Source: an uncultured Oscillospiraceae bacterium (GTDB taxonomy: Bacteria > Bacillota > Clostridia > Oscillospirales > Ruminococcaceae). From it: a stretch of 64,000 nucleotides of DNA. The translations under genes were made by a program, and so were the position numbers. Below the pieces are notes generated by a model. That model did not search any database. It saw only the letters and a list, made by a program, of their open reading frames with translations, and was not told the DNA's origin. The stretch is taken from contig CAJUHS010000001.1 of NCBI GenBank assembly GCA_910586535.1, positions 248,396-312,395 on the forward strand. Direction: 5' to 3'. Below are positions 25,416 through 33,941 of this stretch, piece after piece. Numbering within the stretch: the first letter of the stretch is position 1; every line of letters starts with the position of its first letter.

Positions 25416-25748
25416 CTATTTGTCCCACGGATTTTTTTCCGGCGGCTTGCTCCATATCCCTAAATCGGGTGACAGCATTTTATGCTCTTTCAACCAGACT
25501 CGAACCTGCTCCTCCACCCAATCGCAGGCGGCATGGTAGCCCTCGCGGGTGATATCGAACTCGGCTTCGGTCACAAGCTCCGATTTATCAAAACAGTTTA
25601 TGCCGTACCATATCTGAGCAAGCAGCTTTTCTTTCGGGGTAAAGCGGAAATTAAAGTCGTCCTGTGCAGTTCCGCGCTTGTTTCCGCTGTATTTCCCGCC
25701 CATTTCAAAGTACTCAAATTCGGGGATAGTAAACGCTTTTTCCTCCAT
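25416..25748 (-). CDS. Hypothetical protein
   Basis: A 110-residue soluble protein of unknown family, rich in Phe, Trp, Glu and Lys, with a C-terminal Trp-containing tail (GIWSKPPEKNPWDK). No signal peptide or membrane segment. The open frame runs to an ATG at 25793, but GAAAGGA sits about 8 bases before the ATG at 25748 while the upstream ATG has its ribosome-like AAAGGG directly adjoining it, so 25748 is preferred. It lies between valS and the AT-rich lipoprotein on the same strand. Confidence 0.6.
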   Translation of the reverse strand: MEEKAFTIPEFEYFEMGGKYSGNKRGTAQDDFNFRFTPKEKLLAQIWYGINCFDKSELVTEAEFDITREGYHAACDWVEEQVRVWLKEHKMLSPDLGIWSKPPEKNPWDK

Positions 25749-25858
25749 ACGATCAGTCCTTTCTTTCTCCTTATTTGGGACTTTTTTATTCATCCCTTTA
25801 CTTTATTTATGCTTTTGCCAATAATCCCTGTTCGGATTAGGAGTCACTCGATAGACTG

Positions 25859-25884
25859 AGGGGAGCGGTAATATCCGCTCCCCT
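25859..25884 (-). terminator. Hairpin downstream of valS
   Basis: A perfect 10-bp stem (AGGGGAGCGG at 25859-25868 with CCGCTCCCCT at 25875-25884) around a six-base loop lies just past the valS stop at 25892. It lacks a U-tract, so termination may be partial. Confidence 0.55.
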
Positions 25885-25891
25885 TAATATA

Positions 25892-28510
25892 TCAACTCAG
25901 AGCCGCAATGGACTGCTCAATTTTCGCCATTTTCTCCTGTGCCTTTGCAAGCTTAGCCTTTTCGGCTTCCACCTGCGCCGCTGGAGCTTTCGCAACAAAG
26001 CCCTGATTATTCAGCTTGTTCGATGAGAAGTCGATGTCCTTTTGGACTGCCGCCTTTTCTTTGGTAAGACGCGCAAGCTCCTTTTCCTTATCAACAAGCT
26101 CGTCCATGGGAATGAAAATTCTCGCGCTGTCGGTAACAACAGTCACAGCGTCGGGCATATCTATCTTGTCCGCAATTTCAACCGATGCAGCGGAAGCCAG
26201 TCTCTCAAAGAAAAGCTTTCCTTGCTCAAATACAGCGCCGTCTGCAGTTTCGATGTGCAGAGCCGCTTTTTGGGAGGGCGGTACGTTCATCTCCGCGCGG
26301 CGGTTTCTTATGCCGCGGATCGCCGCTATTATCTTCTCAAACTGCTTTTCCTCCGCGTCAAATGTCAGCTTTTCGTCATACTGCGGGAATACCGACAAAA
26401 TACATGGGACTTCGCTGTCCGAAACGGCAGACCAAATTTCCTCGGTAACAAACGGCATAAAGGGGTGCAGAAGCTTCAGCATACCCTGCATTACCCATAC
26501 CAGAACAGCCTGTGCAGCCGCGGCAGTTTCTCCTCCGGCAGCGATACGTGGTTTTGTAAGCTCAATATACCAGTCGCAGTAAACGTCCCAGATAAAGTCG
26601 TACAGCTTTGCAACTGCAACTCCAAGCTCAAATGCTTCAAGGTTTTCGTTGACCTCTTTCGCAAGAGTGTTGAACTTGCTCACTATCCACTTGTCCTCAA
26701 TGGTTAGATTCGCGGGAAGTCCCTCAAGCCTGAAGTCGTCCGGCAGATTCATCATGATAAAACGGGAAGCGTTCCAAAGCTTGTTGGCAAAGTTACGGGA
26801 AGACTTTACTTTTTCTTCCATATAGCGCATATCGTTTCCGGGGGAATTGCCCGTTGCCAGCATAAAGCGGAGAGCGTCCGCGCCGTATTTTTCGATCTCC
26901 TCCAGCGGGTCAATGCCGTTGCCCAAGGATTTGGACATCTTCCGTCCCTGTGAATCGCGTATCAAACCGTGTATAAGAACGGTGTCAAACGGAGGCTTGC
27001 CCGTGTTTTCGATACCGCTGAACATCATTCTGATTACCCAGAAGAATATGATGTCGTAACCTGTAACAAGCGTGCTTGTGGGATAGAAATACTTCAAGTC
27101 CTCCGTCTCTTCGGGCCAGCCAAGGGTTGAGAAAGGCCACAATGCGGAACTGAACCAAGTATCAAGCGTGTCGGGGTCTTGCCGCATTTCCTTGCCGCAT
27201 TTAGGACACTTAACGGCATTTTCCTTTGTAACTATCATTTCGCCGCACTCATCGCAGTAGAACGCGGGAATGCGGTGTCCCCACCAAATCTGGCGGGAAA
27301 TGCACCAGTCGCGGATATTTTCAAGCCAGTTGAAATAAATCTTATCAAATCTTTCGGGAACAAATTTTGTCTCGCCGTTTTTAACCGCGTCAATTGCAGG
27401 CTGTGCAAGCTCCTGCATTTTAACGAACCATTGAGTGGATACCTTAGGTTCAACTGTGGTGTGACACCTCTGGCAAGTGCCTACGTTGTGGACGTGCTCC
27501 TCTGTCTTGATGAGATAGCCGCCTGCTTCAAGGTCGGCAACGATAGCCTTTCTCGCCTCGTATCTGTCCATACCCGCATATTTGGAGTAATCAGCGGTAA
27601 TTTTCGCGTCGCCGGTCATAACGGTGATTACTTCCAGATTGTGCCGTTTTCCTACCTCAAAGTCGTTGGGGTCGTGCGCGGGGGTAATTTTTACAACGCC
27701 CGTACCGAAATCCATTTCAACGTATTCGTCCGCAACTACGGGAATCTCACGTCCCACCAAAGGCAGTATAAGAGTCTTGCCGATAACATCCTTGTAGCGG
27801 CTGTCGTTGGGATTTACCGCAACGGCAGTATCGCCCAAAAGCGTTTCGGGACGGGTCGTAGCCAATTCCACGTAGCCGCAACCATCCTTGAACGGATAGC
27901 GGATATGCCAGAAGTGCCCCGCCTGCTCCTCAAAAATAACCTCCGCGTCGGACAAAGCCGTCTCGCAGCGGGGACACCAGTTTATCATTCGCTCGCCGCG
28001 GTAGATAAGCCCTTTTTCGTAGTACTTTATAAATACGTCCTTGACCGCTTTTGAACAGCCCTCGTCCATGGTGAAACGCTCTCTTGACCAGTCGCAGCTG
28101 CTGCCCAGCTTTTTAAGCTGTTCAACGATTCTTCCGCCGTACTGCTCTTTCCAAGCCCATGCGCGCTCCATAAATTTTTCACGTCCGAGAGACTCCTTTG
28201 TGAGTCCCTCCTTAGCCATTGCGTCAACTATCTTTACCTCGGTGGCAAGAGCAGCATGGTCTGTGCCGGGAAGCCACAAAGCTGAATATCCGCACATTCT
28301 TTTCCAGCGGATAAGGATATCCTGCAATGTCTCGTCCAGCGCGTGACCCATATGGAGCTGCCCTGTAATATTCGGCGGCGGTATTACAATAGTATAAGGT
28401 TTTTTATCGGGGTCGCGGGTCGCCTTGAAGCAATCGTTATCCATCCAGAATTTGTATATTTTATCCTCAACTTCCTTAGGCTCATAAAGCTTTGGCAGTT
28501 CCTTTTTCAT
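25892..28510 (-). CDS. valS: Valyl-tRNA synthetase
   Basis: An 872-residue class I aminoacyl-tRNA synthetase that charges tRNA-Val. Motifs: PPPNITGQLHMGHA (HIGH), the editing domain (CP1) with TTRPETLLGDTAVAV, GRKMSKSLGNGIDP (KMSKS), and the C-terminal coiled coil typical of ValS (VDKEKELARLTKEKAAVQKDI). Zinc-type Cys pairs are visible (CPRCETAL, CDECGEM with CPKCGKEM). An in-frame TTG at 28528 coincides with the ribosome site GAAAGGA; the ATG at 28510, 10 bases downstream of it, is the start. No T-box element is seen upstream. Confidence 0.97.
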   Translation of the reverse strand: MKKELPKLYEPKEVEDKIYKFWMDNDCFKATRDPDKKPYTIVIPPPNITGQLHMGHALDETLQDILIRWKRMCGYSALWLPGTDHAALATEVKIVDAMAKEGLTKESLGREKFMERAWAWKEQYGGRIVEQLKKLGSSCDWSRERFTMDEGCSKAVKDVFIKYYEKGLIYRGERMINWCPRCETALSDAEVIFEEQAGHFWHIRYPFKDGCGYVELATTRPETLLGDTAVAVNPNDSRYKDVIGKTLILPLVGREIPVVADEYVEMDFGTGVVKITPAHDPNDFEVGKRHNLEVITVMTGDAKITADYSKYAGMDRYEARKAIVADLEAGGYLIKTEEHVHNVGTCQRCHTTVEPKVSTQWFVKMQELAQPAIDAVKNGETKFVPERFDKIYFNWLENIRDWCISRQIWWGHRIPAFYCDECGEMIVTKENAVKCPKCGKEMRQDPDTLDTWFSSALWPFSTLGWPEETEDLKYFYPTSTLVTGYDIIFFWVIRMMFSGIENTGKPPFDTVLIHGLIRDSQGRKMSKSLGNGIDPLEEIEKYGADALRFMLATGNSPGNDMRYMEEKVKSSRNFANKLWNASRFIMMNLPDDFRLEGLPANLTIEDKWIVSKFNTLAKEVNENLEAFELGVAVAKLYDFIWDVYCDWYIELTKPRIAAGGETAAAAQAVLVWVMQGMLKLLHPFMPFVTEEIWSAVSDSEVPCILSVFPQYDEKLTFDAEEKQFEKIIAAIRGIRNRRAEMNVPPSQKAALHIETADGAVFEQGKLFFERLASAASVEIADKIDMPDAVTVVTDSARIFIPMDELVDKEKELARLTKEKAAVQKDIDFSSNKLNNQGFVAKAPAAQVEAEKAKLAKAQEKMAKIEQSIAALS

Positions 28511-28545
28511 TCTGACCTGTCCTTTCAAACAAAATATATTTATTA

Positions 28546-28574
28546 ATTATACCATATTTTTGTGAAGAAATCAA
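28546..28574 (-). promoter_or_regulatory. Promoter of valS
   Basis: On the minus strand TTGATT (28569-28574), 17 bases, TATAAT (28546-28551). The leader to the ATG at 28510 is only about 28 bases, so no leader riboswitch or T-box is possible from this promoter. Confidence 0.72.
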
Positions 28575-28761
28575 CACATATTTTAAAGATTATAGGTCAC
28601 TTTTTCAAATGCCGAAATAAAAACGTACAAAATGCCCAAAGCTGACCCGTTTACATACAAAAACTCCCTATTGCCAGATTTTTAAGTACGCCTAATATAC
28701 TAAAATATCCTGACAAAAGGAAGCTTTTCATTGATTTACGCACAGCTTTTCGCACCTATTA

Positions 28762-29505
28762 TTATACGTACTGGATTATTTCCCTGAGACCGCTGTCCGC
28801 AAGTATCATCTCGCTGCGGCGGCATATCCTGTCAAAGGATTGCTGTCCGCATTTGGAAACTATCAGCTTTTCGGCTTTTCCGTACATAGGAGGACGGTGG
28901 GCGGTGCTGTGGGCGTCGGTACCCACGGCGCTTATCAGACCGTCCGAAACAAACCTGAGCATGGTTTTTTTCTTCATCAAACTTGCTTCGGCAAGAGAGG
29001 AGCAGTTCATCTGACAAAGCGCGTTGCCGTACTCAAAAAGACGCATGATGTCGTCAGGAGCGTTTCCGAAGCTAAGATACCTTTCTATATGCGCAAAAAT
29101 TATTTTCTGCTCGCAGTTATTGGAAAATTTTGCATAACTGCTGTAAAAGTTGTCATGAAACTGTTCAAACGGAAGCTCCAGCAGTATATAACCTGTATTT
29201 CCTATACAGAGCTTATGAAAATCCGGGTCTGAGGACAGGGACGGATAAAAATATACTTCGGCTCCGAGTATCAGTTCCGGACAGCTCTTTATCTCCGACG
29301 CTGCTTCGGAAAGCTTTTCAAATGCTTCTTCCCGGCGTTTCAGAAAGGAGCTTATCCTTTCGTTCTGACGGTAAAAATGGGGTGTGAGCACTACCGCGTC
29401 CACCTTTGATTCGGACAGCATTTTCAGCATGGCAAGGGATTCCTTTAGATCAGCCGCGCCGTCGTCCATACCCGGAAGAATATGTGAATGAAAATCAATA
29501 CGCAT
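28762..29505 (-). CDS. CpsB/CapC-family protein-tyrosine phosphatase (PHP superfamily)
   Basis: A 247-residue metal-dependent phosphatase of the polymerase/histidinol phosphatase fold. Metal ligands are visible in MRIDFHSHILPGMDDG (HxH), TPHFY, AEVYFYP, IFAHIERY and GTDAHST. CpsB enzymes dephosphorylate the tyrosine-rich tail of the BY-kinase that controls polysaccharide length. That kinase lies divergently 430 bases to the right, so the pair likely cycles phosphorylation. The gene is monocistronic and has its own promoter (29618-29646). Confidence 0.92.
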   Translation of the reverse strand: MRIDFHSHILPGMDDGAADLKESLAMLKMLSESKVDAVVLTPHFYRQNERISSFLKRREEAFEKLSEAASEIKSCPELILGAEVYFYPSLSSDPDFHKLCIGNTGYILLELPFEQFHDNFYSSYAKFSNNCEQKIIFAHIERYLSFGNAPDDIMRLFEYGNALCQMNCSSLAEASLMKKKTMLRFVSDGLISAVGTDAHSTAHRPPMYGKAEKLIVSKCGQQSFDRICRRSEMILADSGLREIIQYV

Positions 29506-29617
29506 TATTGTAATGTGCTCCCGCAGAAAATACGGGAAACACCTCTCCTTTCTCAGCGTTTTCAGAGTACCGCCGTTTAAAGAGGAATATTTTTCCTCCG
29601 CTTTAAGACTTAAAATA

Positions 29618-29646
29618 ATTATACCTTAAAAAACAATTTATGTCAA
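29618..29646 (-). promoter_or_regulatory. Promoter of the CpsB-type phosphatase gene
   Basis: Minus strand TTGACA (29641-29646), 17 bases, TATAAT (29618-29623): a perfect match. The leader to the start codon is about 105 bases. Confidence 0.8.
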
Positions 29647-29768
29647 TATATAAAAACAAAAAATGAACAATATTCTAATTTAAGAACGCTTTGTTAACAG
29701 TCAAAGGGATTTGTTGCAAACAGCGCAAAACAAATGTTTATTTCGAGAAAAATTTGTATATAAATATA

Positions 29769-29797
29769 TTGACACGAGGTATTTTTTATGCTAAAAT
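29769..29797 (+). promoter_or_regulatory. Promoter of the polysaccharide operon
   Basis: TTGACA (29769-29774), 17 bases, TAAAAT (29792-29797). It would drive the Wzz/BY-kinase gene and probably the EpsG-like gene and those after it. The leader is about 130 bases and structured. Confidence 0.75.
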
Positions 29798-29936
29798 AAA
29801 TTTTAACACAGCGTTGACGTTTTTGTTCCTGCAAAGGTTTTCAAAGGCGTGAAAAACGACAGCGGCTGTCACTGTCACGCCGGATCCGACGCGTTTTCGG
29901 TATTAAAAATAAATCAGTTAGGAGTTATAAAGGATA

Positions 29937-31466
29937 ATGGAGAACGAGGAAGTTATTGATTTAGGGTATTTATTCAAAATACTAAAAAAACATCTGCTCT
30001 TTATTATACTGGTTGGTTTTGTCTGCGGCGCGGCAGCTTTTGTACTTTCGGAATTTGTCATGACAAAGAAATATGAGTCGAAAGCCTTGCTCTACGTCGA
30101 AAACAGCCAGAAGACGTCGGAAAGCGTAAATATCAACGATATCAATGCGGCTCAAAAGCTTGTAAACACCTGCCAGATCATCTTCAAAAGCAGCACGATG
30201 ATGGATAACCTGATAGCAAATCTTGATCTCCCTTACACTAAGGAAGAGCTTGATAAAATGATAACGGCACAGTCCGTAAACAGTACCGAGGTAATGCAGC
30301 TTTCAGTAGAGTCCACCAGCCCTCAGGAAGCTGAAAAAGTAGTTAACGAGCTTGTAAGACTTGCCAACATTGAGTTCCTCAGGGTCATCAAATCCGGCTC
30401 ACTTGAGGTCATAGACTACGGCGAGATAGATACCAGGCCGTCTTTCCCCAACGTTACGCTTATTACTGCAGTGGGACTTATTATCGGGCTTGCCGCAGCT
30501 TACATAATTGTTTTTGTTAATGATATTCTGGATGTTGTGGTAAAGCACGACGACAATCTCGCAAAGCTTTACGGTATCCCGGTTTTTGCGGAAATTACCG
30601 ACTTTCTGTCGGCAACCGAAAGTAAGTACGGCTACTCCAAGTACGGATACGGCTACGGTTACGGTTACGGAAACAGCAGCCGCAAGCAGCAGCAAAAGAC
30701 CGAACCCGCCCAGATCGGAACGGAAAGAGCAGACAGACTGCTTTCGGAAAATACTCCGTTTGCCATAACAGAGGCGTATAATACCGCCAGAACAAATATA
30801 ATGTTTGCCGCTTCAACAAGTCACAAAAAAATAGTGGCTGTAACAAGCTCCAACCCATCAGAGGGAAAAAGTACAACCTGTGCAAATATTGCCATCTCAT
30901 TTGCAAACGTAGGCTTCAAAACGCTTCTTGTCGAATGCGACCTGCGTAAGCCCGTTATGGCAAAAAGCTTCGGCGTGAAGCCGAAAAACGGATTGTCATC
31001 TATACTCGGCGGCTTCTGTACCGTAAACGAGGCTATCTGTCCCGGTGTCATGAACAATTTGGATATAATAACTACCGGAGATATCCCGCCGAATCCCTCC
31101 GAGCTTCTTGCTTCGGATTCCATGAAAATTTTCCTGAAAGCGTCTTCCGAGGATTACGATTACGTATTCCTTGACACGCCTCCTGTAAACGTTGTTACAG
31201 ACTCTCAGCTAATGAACACTGAGATTGCGGGACTTGTTTTCATTATCAGAGAAGGCTCAACCATCCACCCAGATATACAGAGCGCCCTTGAGAAAATCCG
31301 TCTTGCCAACGGCAAGGCTCTTGGATTCGTCAAGACTTTCTGCAAACCGGAAAAATCCGGACGCTACGGCAAGAAATACGCTTCAAAATACGGATATAAA
31401 TATGGATATGGATACGGTTATTCGTCCCAAAGCAGCGACACAGCTGCGGAAGGCACGGGTGAATGA
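29937..31466 (+). CDS. Wzz-type chain-length regulator fused to BY-kinase (polysaccharide tyrosine autokinase)
   Basis: A 509-residue protein joining CapA/CpsC-like and CapB/CpsD-like parts. TM1 is at about 18-40, the Wzz extracellular domain at 40-175 and TM2 at 176-197. The kinase follows, with Walker A SSNPSEGKST (304-313), Walker A' VECDLRKP (332-339) and Walker B FLDTPP (411-416). The C-terminal tail has eight Tyr (477-495) in KYGYxYG-type repeats, the autophosphorylation cluster. Unusually, a second Tyr-Gly repeat (residues 231-245) lies in the linker between TM2 and kinase. The CpsB phosphatase is divergent upstream. AGGAG precedes the ATG. Confidence 0.92.
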   Translation: MENEEVIDLGYLFKILKKHLLFIILVGFVCGAAAFVLSEFVMTKKYESKALLYVENSQKTSESVNINDINAAQKLVNTCQIIFKSSTMMDNLIANLDLPYTKEELDKMITAQSVNSTEVMQLSVESTSPQEAEKVVNELVRLANIEFLRVIKSGSLEVIDYGEIDTRPSFPNVTLITAVGLIIGLAAAYIIVFVNDILDVVVKHDDNLAKLYGIPVFAEITDFLSATESKYGYSKYGYGYGYGYGNSSRKQQQKTEPAQIGTERADRLLSENTPFAITEAYNTARTNIMFAASTSHKKIVAVTSSNPSEGKSTTCANIAISFANVGFKTLLVECDLRKPVMAKSFGVKPKNGLSSILGGFCTVNEAICPGVMNNLDIITTGDIPPNPSELLASDSMKIFLKASSEDYDYVFLDTPPVNVVTDSQLMNTEIAGLVFIIREGSTIHPDIQSALEKIRLANGKALGFVKTFCKPEKSGRYGKKYASKYGYKYGYGYGYSSQSSDTAAEGTGE

Positions 31467-32701
31467 CCGGAATGCTGATATACTATGTGGTGCTTGCTCT
31501 TTCCTGTGCGGCAGCTCCGTTATGCGGAAAAAAATGCGGCAAATGGGGAAAAATTGTTTACTGCGCGGTTTTTGCAGTACTGTTTACCGTCATTTCGGCA
31601 ATAAGATTCGAGGTGGGACACGACTTCAAATCATACGGCGGAATGTACGCAAATATGGCATTTACCGATATTGAAGAGGCGATGATGGAAAAAACGGAAA
31701 AAGGATTTTATGTTCCGATGTATCTGTTCAGCCTCGGATACGAAAGCTACTGGACTGTTTTTGTCTATACTTCGGTTTTGATATACCCATTGGTATTCGC
31801 GCTTATATATAAAAGCTCGTCAAAGCCGTGGATCAGTGTTTGCGCGTTCTTGTGCTTCGGCGTATTTTTCAACTCGCTGTGTTTTCTGCGGCAGATAATT
31901 GCCGCGGTAATAATTGCATACGCAATAAAATATGTCGGAACCAAGGATTATTTCAGATTCCTGATATTTGTTATCGCAGCTGCGGCTCTTCACTGGTCGG
32001 CGCTGATCATGACAGTTATTTACTTCTTCCTTAGGATAAAACCGTCGTGGCTGTATCTTGGCATTGCCGCGGCAGGCACTGCTTTGTTCTGTATCTTTTC
32101 TCGCAGCGCAATGCTGTTTCTGATAAGCAAATTTGATATGTACAAAGCCTATAACCCCGACACAAATCCCGAAGCTTCAACAGGACTTCCAATGAGGTAT
32201 ACCATAATGTTTGGAATCCTTTATATGGTATGCTTCCTGTTCAGAAAAAAACTTATTGAAAAAAATCCGAACAACGGGATATATATAAACTGCCTTATGT
32301 TTACGACCATTTTTGAGGCAATGGGTATGCGCCACGCGATCCTTTCACGGTTTGCGCTGCTTACATATCTTCCGCCGATACTGTATCTTCTTCCTGACGC
32401 GGCAGATGTAATTATCCGTTATGTCAAGGAAAAGAAAGGCAAAATCGCCGCTGCGGTCTCTGCGTCGGCAGCTGCGGTATTTTCAATAGCTTGCTATACT
32501 ATTTTGATTATAAATAACTATAACGGAGTCGTCCCGTATACTTCCCAGTTCAACAGACCCTATGACCTCTTTGTGGATGTCAAAGCCACGGAAGAGGACG
32601 AATTTGAAGGAGATGAAGAAGACGAGGAAGACTACGGCAGCGACGAATACGATGATGAAGACGGAGAGACTGTGATTGACGCGCTTCCAGAATTTCAGTA
32701 A
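31463..32701 (+). CDS. EpsG-family membrane protein, probable polysaccharide polymerase
   Basis: A 412-residue protein with about ten membrane helices and the EpsG signature near the N-terminus (FTVISAIRFEVGHDFKSYGGMY), plus FLRQIIAAVIIAYAIKYV and HWSALIM in the middle. EpsG-like proteins are thought to polymerise exopolysaccharide repeat units. It overlaps the kinase stop by four bases (ATGA), so translation is coupled. The C-terminal 45 residues form a highly acidic cytoplasmic-like tail (runs of Glu/Asp with Tyr), unusual for the family. Confidence 0.78.
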   Translation: MTGMLIYYVVLALSCAAAPLCGKKCGKWGKIVYCAVFAVLFTVISAIRFEVGHDFKSYGGMYANMAFTDIEEAMMEKTEKGFYVPMYLFSLGYESYWTVFVYTSVLIYPLVFALIYKSSSKPWISVCAFLCFGVFFNSLCFLRQIIAAVIIAYAIKYVGTKDYFRFLIFVIAAAALHWSALIMTVIYFFLRIKPSWLYLGIAAAGTALFCIFSRSAMLFLISKFDMYKAYNPDTNPEASTGLPMRYTIMFGILYMVCFLFRKKLIEKNPNNGIYINCLMFTTIFEAMGMRHAILSRFALLTYLPPILYLLPDAADVIIRYVKEKKGKIAAAVSASAAAVFSIACYTILIINNYNGVVPYTSQFNRPYDLFVDVKATEEDEFEGDEEDEEDYGSDEYDDEDGETVIDALPEFQ

Positions 32702-32712
32702 GGAGCTTTCCC

Positions 32713-33198
32713 ATGAATGAAAAAAAGCAAATTTTTTCAGGCTCTTTCGACGATATGCTTGCTGCATTTTTGGCAACTTACGCGTTAGCGTCGTTCAGCT
32801 ATGAAAAGTATATGCCGGAAAGCTTTATGAGGATTTTCAGTTTTGCCGTACTGACGCTGTTCGCGGCAGCGTGGCTGTGGTTTTCTTTCAGAAGCGGACT
32901 GCGCAACGGAAAAAAATTTCCGCTGTTTGCCATTTTATTCTGGATACTTCCGCACATAATCATATATCTTGCGGACAATGGCCCCGAATTTATGAGAATG
33001 AGCATAGCAATGTACATTCTTTCCGAATTCATGAACTTTTTTACCGCCGTTCCAGCGGAAGTTTTCGGAAATGTTCTGGGAATCACCGCTCCCGCAGCTA
33101 CTGCGGTAATACTTCTGTTCAGCGGCTCTGCGTATATGTCGGGTTATCTTGTATATACTCGCAGGCTCGAAAAGGGTAATTACACTTATATAAAGTGA
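32713..33198 (+). CDS. Small multi-pass membrane protein of unknown function
   Basis: A 161-residue protein with four predicted membrane helices (about 18-32, 38-58, 70-85 and 120-145), with no family recognised. It follows the EpsG-like gene by 11 bases with AAGGAG as ribosome site, so belongs to the same transcription unit. An envelope or polysaccharide-related role is only inferred from position. Confidence 0.68.
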   Translation: MNEKKQIFSGSFDDMLAAFLATYALASFSYEKYMPESFMRIFSFAVLTLFAAAWLWFSFRSGLRNGKKFPLFAILFWILPHIIIYLADNGPEFMRMSIAMYILSEFMNFFTAVPAEVFGNVLGITAPAATAVILLFSGSAYMSGYLVYTRRLEKGNYTYIK

Positions 33199-33235
33199 TA
33201 ATTATAAAATTATTGAAGAAAGGAGGAGGCTTACC

Positions 33236-33832
33236 ATGAGAAATAATATCAAAAAGCTTGCAGGCGCAGTTATTGCGTTGGCAATAACAGCTTCCATGTC
33301 CGTAACAGCTTATGCGGCTGATTATGGAATGGTTCCTGTTTTCGGCGGTTCTACTACCGAGAGCACATCCGCTACATCCGAAGAGATGACAAACGCTATA
33401 AGCAGTGCTGTTGAGGCTGAGGTTGACGGCGAGGATAAGGCAGTTGCTTCTGTAACTGTTGCATCCACAAAGAATCTTGCTGTTGCACCCTCGGTTATGA
33501 AAGAGCTTGCTAAGAAAGACGGCGGCGTTCTGGAAATCGTTGCTCCCAAGGCTACAATTTCTATTGACGCTTCCACCATCACAAAAGCGAGAAATCTTGA
33601 TCTCTCGATGAATGTTACAAACTCCAAGGCAAGAACTGTCATCAATCTGAGATCCAAGAAGAGCTTCGGATGCGAAGTTAAGATCACTCTTACAGAATGT
33701 AAGATGAGCGCTAAGAAGCTTGCAAGCGCACACTGGTATCTTGACGGCGAGGATATGGGTCCCGTTGACCTCGACGAGGACGGAAATCCCGTAGTTACAC
33801 TTACCAAGGGCGGCAAAGTTGAAATCAAGTAA
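33236..33832 (+). CDS. Secreted protein of unknown function
   Basis: A 198-residue protein with a clear Sec signal peptide (residues 1-27, cleavage after AYA), a short Ser/Thr/Glu linker and a beta-rich domain at about 60-198 that may have two related halves. It has no Cys after the signal except one (FGCEV) and no anchor. Strong AAAGGAGGAGG site and frequent GTT/GCT/CTT codons suggest high expression. I recognise no family. It is followed by the paired hairpins at 33844-33916. Confidence 0.72.
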   Translation: MRNNIKKLAGAVIALAITASMSVTAYAADYGMVPVFGGSTTESTSATSEEMTNAISSAVEAEVDGEDKAVASVTVASTKNLAVAPSVMKELAKKDGGVLEIVAPKATISIDASTITKARNLDLSMNVTNSKARTVINLRSKKSFGCEVKITLTECKMSAKKLASAHWYLDGEDMGPVDLDEDGNPVVTLTKGGKVEIK

Positions 33833-33843
33833 GCGCCCGGCAG

Positions 33844-33916
33844 ACCGTTTCAGGCGCGTCAAAAACGCCTGAACGGTTGCGAAGTACGCTCATTGGGGCG
33901 TACTTCGCAACCGTTC
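33844..33916 (+). terminator. Paired, mutually exclusive hairpins after the secreted protein gene
   Basis: GAACGGTTGCGAAGTACGC (33871-33889) pairs perfectly with 33898-33916 (19 bp, eight-base loop). Its 5' part also belongs to CGCCTGAACGGT (33866-33877), which pairs with ACCGTTTCAGGCG (33844-33856, one bulge). The two folds cannot coexist. There is no U-tract, so this is a processing/stability element or a switch rather than a plain terminator. Confidence 0.5.
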
Positions 33917-33941
33917 AGTATTTCAAACGAAAGGTTAAATC

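Larger units (their letters stand above)
29506..29936. other. Divergent regulatory region between CpsB and Wzz/BY-kinase genes
   Basis: No gene. It has back-to-back consensus promoters (29618-29646 minus, 29769-29797 plus). The plus-strand leader (about 29804-29936) contains a compact stem: GGCGTGA with TCACGCC enclosing GACAGC with GCTGTC (about 29851-29883). The minus leader has GAGGAA/TTCCTC hairpins. I recognise no known riboswitch. Confidence 0.5.

Noticed and set aside
27179..28054. A 291-codon plus-strand open frame inside valS
   Set aside because: It lies wholly antisense to conserved valS motifs and shows no recognisable protein features.
28511..28761. Possible T-box leader of valS
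   Set aside because: No T-box core (the TGGNACCGCG-type sequence on the coding strand) is found, and the likely promoter leaves a leader of only about 28 bases.
29804..29936. Cyclic-di-GMP or cyclic-di-AMP riboswitch in the leader of the Wzz/BY-kinase gene
   Set aside because: The leader has stems but I could not match the conserved core sequences of either riboswitch class.
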